64,000 bases of DNA from Thiomonas arsenitoxydans (GCF_000253115.1 NC_014145.1:3625930-3689929); one strand, 5' to 3'. Shown: positions 10,516 to 20,104, counted from the first letter of the stretch. The notes: generated by a model from the letters alone, not told the origin. Program-made: numbers and translations.

Positions 10516-11217
10516 TCAGGCGGGCAGCAGATCGCCGATGCGGTCGGCAAAGCCATCTGCGTCCACCGCACGCACGGGCTCGCCGTGGTTGTAGCCGTAG
10601 GTGACCAGAGCCACCGGGCAACCGGCGGCACGGGCGGCCAGGGCATCGTTCTGCGAATCGCCGATCATCAGCACCACCGCGGTGGGCAGGCCGATCTGCT
10701 TGCAGGTTTCGACCAAGGGCATGGGGTCGGGCTTCTTGCGCGGGAAGGCGTCGCCGCCGTTGACCACTTCAAAGTGCTGCAGCAGCCCTTTGAGGTCGAG
10801 CAGTTCGCGCGCGTAGCGTGTGGGCTTGTTGGTGATGCAGGCCAGCCGCAAGCCCGCAGCCTTCAAGGACGCTAGCCCTTCGGGCACGCCGGGAAACGGG
10901 TTGGAATACTGGCCGTTGATGGTGCCGTAAATACGCTGATAGGTTTCGATGGCGCGCGGGTACAGGTCTTGGGCCTGATCGTCGCGGAGGTGAATGCGCA
11001 GGGTCTGCAGCACCAGATATTCGGAACCTTTGCCGATGCGATGCTCCACCTGCTCACGGCTGACCGCGGGCAGACCGAGTTCGTCCATCAACCGCGAAAG
11101 CGCCGCATGAAAGTCGCCCAGGGTGTCGATCATGGTGCCGTCGAGATCGATGATGGCGGCCTGCACGGCGTGGCCGACCAAGGTCAGGGCTGGCGTTGCA
11201 GCGGTGCGGGCGTCCAT
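10516..11217 (-). CDS. gph: Phosphoglycolate phosphatase
   Basis: Gph is a HAD-superfamily phosphatase that removes 2-phosphoglycolate, made by DNA repair or by Rubisco oxygenation. The 233-aa protein carries the nucleophile motif IIDLDGTMIDT at about residues 22-32, the later CITNKPT motif II with Thr, KKPDP and the acidic GDSQND motif. It overlaps the rpe stop by one nucleotide (TGATG). rpe-gph pairing is common in proteobacteria. It shares a bidirectional terminator with the opposing gene. Confidence 0.94.
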   Translation of the reverse strand: MDARTAATPALTLVGHAVQAAIIDLDGTMIDTLGDFHAALSRLMDELGLPAVSREQVEHRIGKGSEYLVLQTLRIHLRDDQAQDLYPRAIETYQRIYGTINGQYSNPFPGVPEGLASLKAAGLRLACITNKPTRYARELLDLKGLLQHFEVVNGGDAFPRKKPDPMPLVETCKQIGLPTAVVLMIGDSQNDALAARAAGCPVALVTYGYNHGEPVRAVDADGFADRIGDLLPA

Positions 11218-11924
11218 CAGGCCACCGCCGCGAGGTTGGCGCGCATGGCGTCGATCACGGCCTTGTAGTCGGGCTTGCCGAAAATGGCGCTACCGGCCAC
11301 GAAAGTGTCCACCCCGGCCGCGGCGGCCGCGGCGATGTTGTCGGGCTTGATGCCGCCGTCGATTTCCAGCAGGATGTCGCGGCCCGTCTGTGCCTTGTAG
11401 GCGTCGAGCTTGGCACGTACCTGTTTGGCCTTGGGCAGGCTGCTTTCAATGAAACTCTGTCCGCCAAAGCCGGGGTTGACGCTCATCAGCAGCACCAAAT
11501 CGACCTTGTCCATGACGTAGTCGAGCACGGAAAGCGGCGTGGCGGGGTTGAACACCAGCCCGGCCTTGGCGCCGCCGTCGCGAATCATCTGCAGGGTGCG
11601 ATCGACGTGCTTGCTGGCTTCGGGGTGGAAGCTGACGATGTCGGCGCCCGCCTTGACGAAGGACTGGGCGATGGCATCGACCGGCTCGACCATCAGATGC
11701 ACATCCAGCGTGATGGGGGTGCCGTCGGCCTTCTTGCAGTAGGGCTTGATGGCCTCGGCCACCAGCGGGCCGATGGTGAGGTTGGGCACGTAATGGTTGT
11801 CCATCACGTCGAAATGAATGAAATCAGCGCCGGCGTCGATGACGTTGCGCACCTCCTCGCCCAGGCGGGCAAAGTCGGCCGAGAGAATGCTGGGAGCGAT
11901 GCGGTAGGTTTTCATGGCGTTCAT
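11217..11924 (-). CDS. rpe: Ribulose-phosphate 3-epimerase
   Basis: Rpe interconverts ribulose-5-phosphate and xylulose-5-phosphate in the pentose phosphate and Calvin cycles. The 235-aa TIM barrel has [13 protein letters not shown] at the N terminus, [12 protein letters not shown] with metal-binding His/Asp, and [10 protein letters not shown]. Neither ATG (11924 or 11915) has a clear SD; the upstream one is used here. It is transcribed divergently from apaG and coupled to gph. Confidence 0.96.
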   Translation of the reverse strand: MNAMKTYRIAPSILSADFARLGEEVRNVIDAGADFIHFDVMDNHYVPNLTIGPLVAEAIKPYCKKADGTPITLDVHLMVEPVDAIAQSFVKAGADIVSFHPEASKHVDRTLQMIRDGGAKAGLVFNPATPLSVLDYVMDKVDLVLLMSVNPGFGGQSFIESSLPKAKQVRAKLDAYKAQTGRDILLEIDGGIKPDNIAAAAAAGVDTFVAGSAIFGKPDYKAVIDAMRANLAAVA

Positions 11925-11943
11925 TTTAGAGGGATGCCCAACT

Positions 11944-12040
11944 GATTCTGTAGGGATTTGAACCCAACTACCTGACGCGGCGCAATTCCCTGAATGTCAA
12001 GCCATCTCAAGCGCGCATTCCACTGCTAACTCCTAGAATC
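11944..12040 (-). other. tRNA-like relic in the rpe-apaG gap
   Basis: On the minus strand a T-arm-like GGGTTCAAATCCC (11951-11965 region) is followed by AGAATC (11944-11949 on the plus strand reads GATTCT). The complementary GATTCT occurs about 90 nt upstream (12035-12040). This gives a tRNA-sized element with 6 paired end bases, but no acceptable anticodon arm or CCA. It may be a decayed tRNA or attachment-site remnant, or chance. Confidence 0.25.
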
Positions 12041-12046
12041 GGGCGC

Positions 12047-12421
12047 ATGTCGACCTATCAATTTTCCGTTTCGGTGATTCCGCAATACCTGCCCGAGAAG
12101 TCGGATGCGGAGCAAGGCGTTTATGCCTACAGCTACACCGTCACCGTGATCAACACCGGGCGCGTGGCCGCGCAGCTCATTTCCCGCCACTGGATCATTA
12201 CCGACGGCGCGGGCAAAGTGGAGGAAGTGCGCGGCCTGGGCGTGGTGGGGCAGCAGCCCTTTCTCAAGCCCGGCGAAGCGTTCGAATACACCAGCTGGTC
12301 GCAACTGAGCACGCCGATGGGCAGTATGCGCGGCAGTTATTTCTGTGTCGCCGAAGATGGCGAGCGCTTCGAGGCGCACATTCCCGAATTCGCGCTGGTT
12401 CAGCCGCGGAGTCTGCACTGA
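12047..12421 (+). CDS. apaG: ApaG family protein
   Basis: ApaG is a small fibronectin-III-like domain protein conserved in proteobacteria, often beside apaH or mltA; its biochemical role is uncertain (magnesium and cobalt phenotypes were reported in enterics). The 124-aa length is typical, with the conserved YAYSYTVTVINTG strand, LISRHWIITD, the GLGVVGQQPFLKPGE block, and MRGSYFCV near the end. Its TGA overlaps the next ATG by one nucleotide. It is divergent from rpe. Confidence 0.95.
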   Translation: MSTYQFSVSVIPQYLPEKSDAEQGVYAYSYTVTVINTGRVAAQLISRHWIITDGAGKVEEVRGLGVVGQQPFLKPGEAFEYTSWSQLSTPMGSMRGSYFCVAEDGERFEAHIPEFALVQPRSLH

Positions 12422-14544
12422 TGTTTTTTGCCAAGCGACGGGCGCGCAAGGCGGCGGCGCGCGCGGCGACGGAGGTGCATTCGCTGCTCGACGCGGCCAG
12501 CGCACAGGCGCAGCCCGTGGAGCAAGCGCTCTGGATCATCGAACTGCTGGACTGGCTGCGACGCGGCCCCGACGCCGATCTCCTGCGAGAGGGTCTGAAC
12601 CTCCCGCCGACTCTCGCTGAGCAAGACGGAAAAGACACTGCGGCGCCCGCCGAAATCCGCCGACTGCAAACCCTGCTGGACGTGCTCGACCACCTGCCCG
12701 AGCGCCGCGCCGAAATCGCCGCCGTGATCAACGGCCTGCTGCGCAACACCGATGCCACCTTGCTGCTGGCCGATTTCGGCTTCAGCCAGCGGCCTTCGTT
12801 TTTCAGCGAATTCAGCGAACGGCTGGGCAACAAATGGCTGCCCAAATCGCCCGAAACGCGCGATCTCGCCGTGCTGTTCGCCCTGTTTTTTCCGCAGGCG
12901 CACGACGCCGTCTGGCTCGAAGCGCTCGATGCCGAGACCCTCGCACGCCTGCGCGAATTGCTGGCCACGCGCGAGATCGAAACCGAAAAAACCGCCAGCG
13001 CGCAGCTCTGGCGCACCGCCCTGCTCGATGCGCTGACCTATACCGTCAGCCAGATCCGCGCCACCGGCTTCTCGCCCGATCTGCGCTCGCGTATGCACAA
13101 CAGCGGCCCACTGGCGGGCGAGGTCGAAGCCCCGTTCAAGCAGCTGGCCGCGCAGTATGAAACGGTACAGGCGCTGCTGGCGCGGCAGCCCTCCGGCGAC
13201 GAAGAGGCGCTGCGGCAGTCGCTCACACTGCTTCGCGCCGGGCTGGAAGCCTGTCGCCAGCAGGCCGATTCGGTCACGGCGCATCTGGAAGACTACGGTA
13301 CTTCGGTCAGCCTGGTCTATGTGCTGCACCAGCTGCATCAGCGCATCGACCGCGCCGAGGCGCTGCTCAATTGCCTGGTGGGCGACACCCCGGCGCGCGA
13401 CACCGCCCATCTGTTCGCCAATTTCGTGCGCTTGAGCGCCCAGCGCCGCAGCCTGCGCGCCCTGTGGCGGCACAACACCGCGCTGCTGGCAGAAAAAATG
13501 GCCGAACGCCACGCCGAGACAGGCGAGCACTACATCACCCGCGACCGCCGCGAATACCGCGCCATGCTCGGCGCGGCGATGGGCGGCGGGCTGATCATGG
13601 GGTTCACCACCTGGATCAAGATCGGCATTCTCGGCCTGAAAACCGCGCTGTTCTGGACCGGCCTGCTCGCCGGGCTGAACTACGCGGTGAGCTTTGTCAT
13701 CGTGCAATTGCTGCACTGGACCATCGCCACCAAACAACCGGCGATGACCGCACCGGCCATGGCCGACAAGCTCGGCGAGCTGTCCAAACCCGGTGGGGTG
13801 GAGCGATTCGTTGACGAAGTCGCCAACCTCACGCGCTCGCAGTCGGCCGGGGTGTTCGGCAACGTCTTGCTGGTCATGCCGGTGGCGCTGCTGCTTGGCC
13901 TGGGTGGGCTGGCCGTGTTCGGGCCGCAGTTTCTGCCCGTGCCCAAGGCGGAGCACGAGCTGCAATCGTTGTCGCTGCTCGGCCCTACGCCGCTGTTTGC
14001 CGCGTTTACCGGGGTGCTGCTGTTCCTCTCCAGTGTGATTGCAGGCTGGGCGGAAAACGCCTTCGTGCTGCACCGGATCGACAGCGCCATCGCCTGGAAT
14101 CCGCGCATCCGGCGTCGCCTGGGCGCGCTGCGCGCAGCGCGCTGGGCCGCCTGGTGGCGTCGCAATATCGGCGTGATGTCGGGCAATGTGTCGCTCGGCC
14201 TGCTGCTCGGACTGACACCGGAGTTCTTCCGCATTTTCGGCCTCGACCTGCAAGTGCGGCACGTCACCCTGTCATCGGGTCTGTTTGGCGCGGCGTGCGC
14301 CAGCCTGGGGCCCGCGGTCGTGAACGATCCGGCGTTCTGGTGGGCGCTGGCGGGCATTGCCGTCAACGGCGTGCTCAACGTCGGCGTGAGTTTCTATCTG
14401 GCTTACCGCCTGGCCTTGCGCGCCCGGGGCATTCAGGTGAAAGAGCGCCGCGCCATCTACACCAGCATTGCCCGTCGGCTGTGGCGCAGGCCCTGGACGT
14501 TCATCCTGCCGCCGCGACACGCTGCGGCCAGCGTACACGGCTGA
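12421..14544 (+). CDS. Gcr-type 'site-specific recombinase' family membrane protein
   Basis: The 707-aa protein matches the family named after the neisserial Gcr protein and annotated as site-specific recombinase. The N-terminal half (about residues 1-370) is soluble and helix-rich. The C-terminal half has at least six hydrophobic segments: roughly 380-433, 476-500, 523-545 and 590-670. I see no tyrosine- or serine-recombinase catalytic motif, so the name is doubtful and a membrane role is more likely. The start overlaps the apaG stop by one nt and mltA follows 2 nt after its stop, suggesting one operon. Confidence 0.8.
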   Translation: MFFAKRRARKAAARAATEVHSLLDAASAQAQPVEQALWIIELLDWLRRGPDADLLREGLNLPPTLAEQDGKDTAAPAEIRRLQTLLDVLDHLPERRAEIAAVINGLLRNTDATLLLADFGFSQRPSFFSEFSERLGNKWLPKSPETRDLAVLFALFFPQAHDAVWLEALDAETLARLRELLATREIETEKTASAQLWRTALLDALTYTVSQIRATGFSPDLRSRMHNSGPLAGEVEAPFKQLAAQYETVQALLARQPSGDEEALRQSLTLLRAGLEACRQQADSVTAHLEDYGTSVSLVYVLHQLHQRIDRAEALLNCLVGDTPARDTAHLFANFVRLSAQRRSLRALWRHNTALLAEKMAERHAETGEHYITRDRREYRAMLGAAMGGGLIMGFTTWIKIGILGLKTALFWTGLLAGLNYAVSFVIVQLLHWTIATKQPAMTAPAMADKLGELSKPGGVERFVDEVANLTRSQSAGVFGNVLLVMPVALLLGLGGLAVFGPQFLPVPKAEHELQSLSLLGPTPLFAAFTGVLLFLSSVIAGWAENAFVLHRIDSAIAWNPRIRRRLGALRAARWAAWWRRNIGVMSGNVSLGLLLGLTPEFFRIFGLDLQVRHVTLSSGLFGAACASLGPAVVNDPAFWWALAGIAVNGVLNVGVSFYLAYRLALRARGIQVKERRAIYTSIARRLWRRPWTFILPPRHAAASVHG

Positions 14545-14546
14545 GC

Positions 14547-15812
14547 ATGACGTTGTTTTCGCACCGACCGGGGTTGATGGGCCGGGTCCGCACCGCCCTG
14601 CTCTGCCTGCTGGGGCTGGTACTGGCGTCCTGCGCCACGCCGCCCGCGCCGCCGCCTTCTTCGCCCACGACCCTGCCGCCCACTTCAGCGCCGACGGCGC
14701 CTTGGCCTGCAACCCCGCCGGGCACCGCCGCCGCGCTCACCGGCCCCGGCGTGCGGCTGCAACCCGCGCAGTGGGCCGATTTGCCTGGCTGGCCGCAAGA
14801 CGATTTCAGCGGCGTCTGGCAGGCCTTCCGGCGCGACTGCGGCGCACGCCTGCCCAGCGCGCTGGCGGCGGTGTGCCGACGCGCGGCGTCCGTGCCGGCA
14901 GACGATCCGCAGTCGCAGCGGGCGTTCATCGAGGCCGAGTTCGCGCCGTGGCAAATCACCGCTTCGGGCAAACCGGACCAAGAGGACAAAGGCTTGATCA
15001 CCGGCTACTACGAGCCGGTGCTGCACGGCTCGCTCACCCGCATCTGGCCTTATGTGGTGCCCGTCTGGGGGCTGCCCGCCGACCTCGTGCCGCGCGCGCC
15101 GGGCGCCGATGGTGTCAGCGGCGGCCGGGTGGCTTGGGTGGACGGGCAGCAGCGCGTGCTGCCCTACTGGAGCAGGGCGCAGATTCAGTCCGACCCCGCG
15201 CTACAGGCCGCGCTGGATCGTCACACCGTGGTCTGGCTCGACAGCGCGGTGGACGCCCTGTTCCTGCAGGTACAAGGCTCCGGCCTCGTGCGTCTGCCCA
15301 GCGGCCAGACCTTGCGGCTGAGCTACGCCGGCACCAACGGCTGGCCCTACAAATCGGTCGGCCGCTGGCTGCTCGACACCGGGCGGGTGAACGGCACGAT
15401 CACCATGTCCATCATCCGCGCCTGGGCGCAGATGCACCCTGCTGAAGTGCCCGAAATGCTGGCCGCCAACCCGCGCGTGGTGTTTTTCAACGCCGCGCTC
15501 GACACCGACCCGCAGCGCGGCCCCATCGGTGCCCTGGGCGTGCCCCTCACGGCCATGCGCAGCATCGCGGTGGACAAGCGCGCCATCGCGCTGGGCCTGC
15601 CGGTGTGGTTGTCCACCGCGCAGCCTTACGACAGCCGCGCGCCCGCGCCGCAGCCGCTCAACCGGCTGGTGTTCGCGCAGGATGTGGGCTCGGCCATCAC
15701 GGGCGCTGTGCGCGCCGACTTGTTCACCGGCACCGGCGATGCGGCCGGCGAACTCGCAGGCCGCATGCAGTGGCCCGGGCGCATGTGGGCGTTGCTGCCG
15801 GTCAATCCCTGA
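14547..15812 (+). CDS. mltA: Membrane-bound lytic murein transglycosylase A (lipoprotein)
   Basis: MltA cleaves glycan strands of peptidoglycan, forming 1,6-anhydromuropeptides, from the outer membrane. The 421-aa protein has a lipoprotein signal with lipobox LASC (lipidated Cys29) and a Pro-rich tether. Then come the MltA domain (GYYEPVLHGS, VQGSG, YAGTNGWPYKSVGRWL) and the C-terminal 3D domain (SIAVDKRAIALGLPVW, QDVGSAITG, with the Asp region that is catalytic in E. coli). ATG 14547 is 2 nt after the previous stop; M11 (MGRVR) is an alternative start. Confidence 0.94.
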   Translation: MTLFSHRPGLMGRVRTALLCLLGLVLASCATPPAPPPSSPTTLPPTSAPTAPWPATPPGTAAALTGPGVRLQPAQWADLPGWPQDDFSGVWQAFRRDCGARLPSALAAVCRRAASVPADDPQSQRAFIEAEFAPWQITASGKPDQEDKGLITGYYEPVLHGSLTRIWPYVVPVWGLPADLVPRAPGADGVSGGRVAWVDGQQRVLPYWSRAQIQSDPALQAALDRHTVVWLDSAVDALFLQVQGSGLVRLPSGQTLRLSYAGTNGWPYKSVGRWLLDTGRVNGTITMSIIRAWAQMHPAEVPEMLAANPRVVFFNAALDTDPQRGPIGALGVPLTAMRSIAVDKRAIALGLPVWLSTAQPYDSRAPAPQPLNRLVFAQDVGSAITGAVRADLFTGTGDAAGELAGRMQWPGRMWALLPVNP

Positions 15813-15908
15813 ACGGCCCTGCAACGGGCAGCTTGCGCGCAGCGGTGGCATGTCCGCGCGAACCGTCCTATGGTTAAGCCTTGCTCAACAACACAGGAGG
15901 ACGTCCCC

Positions 15909-16145
15909 ATGACACTAGACCCGCACGATTTGACCCACGAATTTCCCGCCCAGGCCGACAAGATCCACGCGCTGAAAGCGGACAACGCCCACTTCCAAAA
16001 GCTGGCCCAACGCTACGAAGAACTCAACAAGGAAGTGGTGCAGATTGAAGAAGGCGTGCACGCCGCCGATGACCTGCACCTGGAAACGCTGAAAAAAGAG
16101 CGTTTGCAGCTCAAGGACCAGATCGTTGCACTGCTGGCTGCCTAA
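15909..16145 (+). CDS. YdcH-like DUF465 protein
   Basis: A 78-aa, highly charged helical protein of the YdcH/DUF465 family, whose function is unknown. The pattern of two helices (HALKADNAHFQKLAQRYEEL, then LKKERLQLKDQI) is typical of the family and suggests an antiparallel coiled coil. The start is fixed by AGGAGG about 9 nt before ATG 15909; an in-frame ATG at 15870 lacks an SD. Confidence 0.88.
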   Translation: MTLDPHDLTHEFPAQADKIHALKADNAHFQKLAQRYEELNKEVVQIEEGVHAADDLHLETLKKERLQLKDQIVALLAA

Positions 16146-16175
16146 ATACTTTGTCGGTATGCGCACCGGCGCGGC

Positions 16176-17096
16176 TCAATGTGCCGCCGCGCCGCGCCCC
16201 CGAAGTTTCTGCCCGAGCGTCCACACGCCAAGCACTCCGATGCCGGTGGCGATGCCCACCGCGGCATCGAACAACAGCGGGCTCAACCAGCCCAGCGCCG
16301 CACCCGACTGATGCACCACGGCCTCGCTGGCGTGATGCAGCCAGGGCCAGCCGTGGCTGATGATGCCGCCGCCCACCAGAAACATCGCGACAGTGCCCAC
16401 TACGCTCAGCCCCTTCATCAGCCAGGGCGCCGCAGCCAATAGGCCACGCCCCAGCGCCTGCGCCGCGGCAGACGCCTGACGGTTCAGGTAGAGCCCGGCG
16501 TCGTCCAGCTTCACAATGCCCGCAACCAGGCCATAAACGCCCACGGTCATCAGCACCGAAATACCGACCAGTACGGCCACCTGCGTGGTGAAGCTCGCAC
16601 CAGCCACCGCACCGAGCGTGATGGCGATGATTTCGGCGGAAAGCACGAAGTCGGTGCGCACCGCGCCCTTCACCTTGTCGCGCTCCAGCGCCAGCAGATC
16701 GACCTCCGGATGGGTCAGCGCCTGGGTCAAATCCTCGTGATGGGCTTCTTCTTCTGATGGGCTGTGGAAGAGCTTGTGCGCCAGCTTTTCCGCGCCCTCA
16801 AAGCACAGATACGCCCCGCCCACCATCAACAAAGGGGTAATCGCCCAGGACGCAAAGGCGCTGATCGCCAGCGCCAGCGGTACCAGAATCGATTTGTTGA
16901 TCAGCGAGCCCTTGGCCACGGCCAGCACCACGGGAATTTCGCGGTTGCTCTGCACCCCGGTGACCTGCTGGGCGTTGAGCGCCAGATCGTCGCCCAGCAC
17001 GCCCGCGGTTTTTTTGGCCGAGAGTTTGGTGAGCAGCGCGACGTCATCCAGCACGGTGGTGATGTCATCTAAAAGAGCGAGCAGACTGGTTGCCAT
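16176..17096 (-). CDS. DUF808 (YedI-like) inner-membrane protein
   Basis: The 306-aa protein starts with [20 protein letters not shown], followed by [18 protein letters not shown], the diagnostic opening of the DUF808/YedI family. Several hydrophobic segments follow ([20 protein letters not shown], then four more in the C-terminal half). The family is conserved in proteobacteria but has no assigned function. The longer frame upstream of 17096 is not family-like. It is transcribed divergently from the TauE-type permease. Confidence 0.88.
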   Translation of the reverse strand: MATSLLALLDDITTVLDDVALLTKLSAKKTAGVLGDDLALNAQQVTGVQSNREIPVVLAVAKGSLINKSILVPLALAISAFASWAITPLLMVGGAYLCFEGAEKLAHKLFHSPSEEEAHHEDLTQALTHPEVDLLALERDKVKGAVRTDFVLSAEIIAITLGAVAGASFTTQVAVLVGISVLMTVGVYGLVAGIVKLDDAGLYLNRQASAAAQALGRGLLAAAPWLMKGLSVVGTVAMFLVGGGIISHGWPWLHHASEAVVHQSGAALGWLSPLLFDAAVGIATGIGVLGVWTLGQKLRGRGAAAH

Positions 17097-17193
17097 TGCA
17101 GTAGGGGGTCGTGTTACCAATTGAAAGCGTGAAAGCGGCATTGGACGACAAACCGCAGGCCTGCCGGGCGCAGCGCTGGCGTTCTGCGTATGC

Positions 17194-17973
17194 TTGACGC
17201 TTTTTCGCATCAAGCTCATGTTCAACGACGGTTTCACTTTGGCGCTGGTCGCGCTGGCCGCTTTTTTTGGGGCCGCGCTCAACGCCGCGGCCGGGGGTGG
17301 TAGCTTCCTCACCCTGCCCGCATTGATCTATGCCGGGATTGCGCCCGTTGCCGCCAACGCCACCGGCACCACGGCCCTGTTGCCCGGCTACTTGGCCAGC
17401 ACCTGGGGCTTCCGCGAAGACCTCGGCCCGCCGCGCTCGGTCGGCATGACCGCGCTGATGCTGACCTGCCTGGTGGGCGGGGGCATCGGCGCCGGGCTGT
17501 TGATCACCACGAGCAATCACGCATTTCGGGCGCTGGTGCCGTGGTTGCTGCTGTTCGCCACCGCCTTGTTCGCCTTCGGGCCGACCTTGTTGCGCCGCAT
17601 CGGCCGCCATCCCGAGCAGCATGCGCCGCGGCTGCAGGCGCTGGTCGGCCTGTTCGTGGTCAGCGTGTACGGCGGCTACTTCAACGGCGGCCTCGGCGTG
17701 CTGCTGCTGGCGATGCTCACCCTGATCGGCGAGACCCATCTCAACCGCATGAACGCGCTGAAAAACGCCATCTCCGCCGTGCTCACCCTGTTCGCCGTGG
17801 GCATCTACGCCGCCGCTGGCACTGTGCAGTGGCGCTGGGTGGCGGTCATGCTGCCCGCCGTGCTGGTAGGCGGCTATGTGGGTGCGCGCGTCGCCCGGCG
17901 AATTCCGCGCGAGGTGATGCGCTGGAGCATCGTGCTGATCGGTCTGGTGATGAGCGCGCTGTTCTTTCGCTGA
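17194..17973 (+). CDS. TauE/SafE (TSUP) family membrane permease
   Basis: The 259-aa protein has about eight hydrophobic helices and the family's repeated Gly-rich motif [20 protein letters not shown] near residues 26-45, with a second-half counterpart [20 protein letters not shown] proteins export or import small sulfur-containing or organic anions (sulfite, sulfoacetate and others). The substrate here cannot be told. Initiation could be at residue 9 (MFNDGF, 17218) and no SD is obvious for either start. It is a single-gene unit divergent from DUF808. Confidence 0.85.
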   Translation: MTLFRIKLMFNDGFTLALVALAAFFGAALNAAAGGGSFLTLPALIYAGIAPVAANATGTTALLPGYLASTWGFREDLGPPRSVGMTALMLTCLVGGGIGAGLLITTSNHAFRALVPWLLLFATALFAFGPTLLRRIGRHPEQHAPRLQALVGLFVVSVYGGYFNGGLGVLLLAMLTLIGETHLNRMNALKNAISAVLTLFAVGIYAAAGTVQWRWVAVMLPAVLVGGYVGARVARRIPREVMRWSIVLIGLVMSALFFR

Positions 17974-17999
17974 ATTCCTGGGCCTCTCATCCCGGCCTC

Positions 18000-18179
18000 T
18001 CATCGCCCGTCTTTGACGATGAGATAGACGCCCACAGCGACCAGCCCCATCCAGAGCGCGACCGCCCCCGTGCCCATCCATTGCGCCGCCTGGTCGATGA
18101 ACAGCAGAAACACCGCGGCCAGCGCCAGAATGCCGTTGCCCAACCAGAAGCGGGGTCCGTGTTTGGGTTCTTGTTGCAC
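18000..18179 (-). CDS. 59-aa two-helix membrane microprotein
   Basis: A GTG-initiated ORF on the minus strand is preceded by a strong GGAGG 4-5 nt from the start. The product begins MQQEPKHGPRFWLGNG, then has two hydrophobic segments (about residues 17-29 and 37-54) and a short basic tail ending VKDGR. Codon usage is GC-rich like its neighbours. I do not recognise the family. It lies tail-to-tail with the permease gene and divergent from the CZB gene. Confidence 0.6.
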   Translation of the reverse strand: MQQEPKHGPRFWLGNGILALAAVFLLFIDQAAQWMGTGAVALWMGLVAVGVYLIVKDGR

Positions 18180-18220
18180 AGTTCCTCCCGGGTTGATAAA
18201 GAGGTGCAGCCTATCGTAGG

Positions 18221-18240
18221 GCGATGCTGAAAGGCATCGC
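18221..18240. promoter_or_regulatory. Perfect 7-6-7 inverted repeat between divergent genes
   Basis: GCGATGC-TGAAAG-GCATCGC lies between the 59-aa gene (minus) and the CZB gene (plus). No T-run follows on either strand, so an operator or a 5'-UTR hairpin is more likely than a terminator. Confidence 0.35.
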
Positions 18241-18372
18241 TTGGGTGGAAACTTGGCCCCTCGCCTTCCGAATCTTGATGCCCCTCAGCCCAAGGCGCAT
18301 CGCCGAATTGTAAAGTTTCATCCTGAAAACTATATTTGGGCCACCTGCCCAACTATCGTCAACCCAGCCCGT

Positions 18373-18759
18373 ATGGAACTGAACTTTTTTTCGGCGACAA
18401 ACGCCCACAAAGCGTGGAAGAAGCGGTTGCACGATTGTGTCAGCGGCGCTTGCTCCACGCTCGACCCGGACACCATCGCGCTGGACAACCGCTGCGATCT
18501 GGGCAAGTGGCTCTATCGCATTCTCGAAAGCCGTCCGGCGCTGAGTACCGACACGCAGCGCTTGTTCACACGGCTGTTCGAAGAACACGCCGCATTTCAT
18601 CGCGTGGCCGCCGATGTCGCCCGCCAGGCTTTGGCCAATCAACGACAAGAGGCGCTGCAGCAATTGCAAGGCGGAGGCGAGTACGCCCGCATTTCCAATC
18701 AAGTCATCGGCACCTTGGGCGAGCTTTATCTCAAACGCAGGGAATTCGGCATGGATTGA
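18373..18759 (+). CDS. Stand-alone CZB (chemoreceptor zinc-binding) domain protein
   Basis: The 128-aa protein consists of almost nothing but a CZB domain. The expected zinc ligands are His12 (in NAHKAW), Cys41 (in RCDLGKW), His72 and His76 (EEHAAFH). In other bacteria CZB domains sense zinc or hypochlorite at the C terminus of chemoreceptors or of diguanylate cyclases. Here no output domain is attached, so it would have to act on a partner protein. The start chosen is ATG 18373; a longer frame begins at 18241 without family support. Confidence 0.8.
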   Translation: MELNFFSATNAHKAWKKRLHDCVSGACSTLDPDTIALDNRCDLGKWLYRILESRPALSTDTQRLFTRLFEEHAAFHRVAADVARQALANQRQEALQQLQGGGEYARISNQVIGTLGELYLKRREFGMD

Positions 18760-18914
18760 ACCCGGATGATCCACCCCGGCCTGTGGCGACCCTGATGACA
18801 AACGCTACAGGCGCACCCGCGCCGTCATCCCTTGTCCCCACAGAGCATCCGGGTTGAAACATCCAGAGCAAAACGCGCGCCGGGCTGCACCTGCAGTTTG
18901 CGACAATACCGTTC

Positions 18915-20009
18915 ATGACCGCACCCATTGCCAACGACACCTTCCTGCGCGCCCTGCGCCGCCAGCCCACCGACTACACCCCGCTGTGGCTCATGCGCCA
19001 GGCCGGGCGCTATCTGCCGGAATACAACGCCACACGCGCCCGCGCCGGGAGTTTTCTCGGCCTGGCGCAAAACCCGCACTTCGCCACCGAGGTGACGCTC
19101 CAGCCGCTCGACCGCTACGCGCTGGACGCGGCCATTCTGTTTTCCGACATTCTTACCGTGCCAGACGCCATGGGTCTGGGCCTGCGCTTCGAGGCGGGCG
19201 AAGGCCCGAAATTCGATCGCCCGCTGCGCTCCGAGGCCGATGTGGCCGCGCTCGCCGTTCCCGACATGGACAAGCTGCGCTACGTGTTCGACGCCGTCAG
19301 CGAAATCCGCCGCGCGCTGGTGCAGAACGGCACTCAGCGCGTGCCGCTGATCGGTTTTTCCGGCAGCCCCTGGACGCTGGCTTGCTACATGGTCGAAGGC
19401 GGCGGCAGCGACGACTACCGCACCGTCAAGACGATGCTGTATTCCCGCCCCGATCTGATGCACCGCATTCTCGCGGTCAACGCCGAGGCGGTGGCGCAGT
19501 ATCTGGCCGCGCAGATCGACGCCGGCGCGCAAGCCGTGATGATTTTCGATAGCTGGGGCGGTGTGCTGGCCGACGGCGCTTTTCAAGAATTTTCACTCGC
19601 CTACAGCCAGCAGGTCATCGCCGCGCTCAAACAGAAGGCGTCCCTGGCCGACGTGCCCGTGATTCTGTTTACCAAGGGCGGCGGCCAGTGGCTCGAAGCC
19701 ATGGCCGACACCGGCGCCGACGCGCTCGGGCTCGACTGGACGACTTCGCTCGCCAAGGCCCGCGCCCTTGTGGGCCAGCGCGTGGCGCTGCAAGGCAATC
19801 TCGACCCCAACGTACTGTTCGCCCCGCCCGCCGCCATCGAAAAAGAAGTGCAACGGCTGCTGCACAGTTTCGGCCCGGTCGGCGCGGGCGCAGGCCATGT
19901 GTTCAATCTGGGACACGGCATTTCGCAATTCACCCCGCCCGAGCATGTGTCCGCGCTGGTCGAAGCGGTGCACACCCATAGCCGGGCCTTGCATCGCAGC
20001 GCGTCCTGA
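18915..20009 (+). CDS. hemE: Uroporphyrinogen decarboxylase
   Basis: HemE decarboxylates uroporphyrinogen III to coproporphyrinogen III in haem synthesis. The 364-aa length is typical. Signature motifs are [14 protein letters not shown] (residues 24-37), the [12 protein letters not shown] region with the catalytic Asp, and [17 protein letters not shown]. The C-terminal [10 protein letters not shown] is intact. It is followed by a 394-nt AT-rich gap and priA. Confidence 0.97.
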   Translation: MTAPIANDTFLRALRRQPTDYTPLWLMRQAGRYLPEYNATRARAGSFLGLAQNPHFATEVTLQPLDRYALDAAILFSDILTVPDAMGLGLRFEAGEGPKFDRPLRSEADVAALAVPDMDKLRYVFDAVSEIRRALVQNGTQRVPLIGFSGSPWTLACYMVEGGGSDDYRTVKTMLYSRPDLMHRILAVNAEAVAQYLAAQIDAGAQAVMIFDSWGGVLADGAFQEFSLAYSQQVIAALKQKASLADVPVILFTKGGGQWLEAMADTGADALGLDWTTSLAKARALVGQRVALQGNLDPNVLFAPPAAIEKEVQRLLHSFGPVGAGAGHVFNLGHGISQFTPPEHVSALVEAVHTHSRALHRSAS

Positions 20010-20104
20010 ACGGGTGAAGCTGGCTGCGTTCAGGCTCGCGGCCAGCTCCCCGGCGCGCCCCTTTATCGCTGCCCGGCGATACCCCGCGCTGCAAGGGAAA
20101 TTCT

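Noticed and set aside
12400..14262. A 620-aa minus-strand open frame opposite the Gcr-family gene
   Set aside because: Shadow of a well-supported gene. It has no recognisable domain and no SD.
12421..14544. Integrase/recombinase marking a mobile element
   Set aside because: Despite the family name there are no recombinase motifs, no flanking repeats and no cargo, and the gene is tucked between apaG and mltA.
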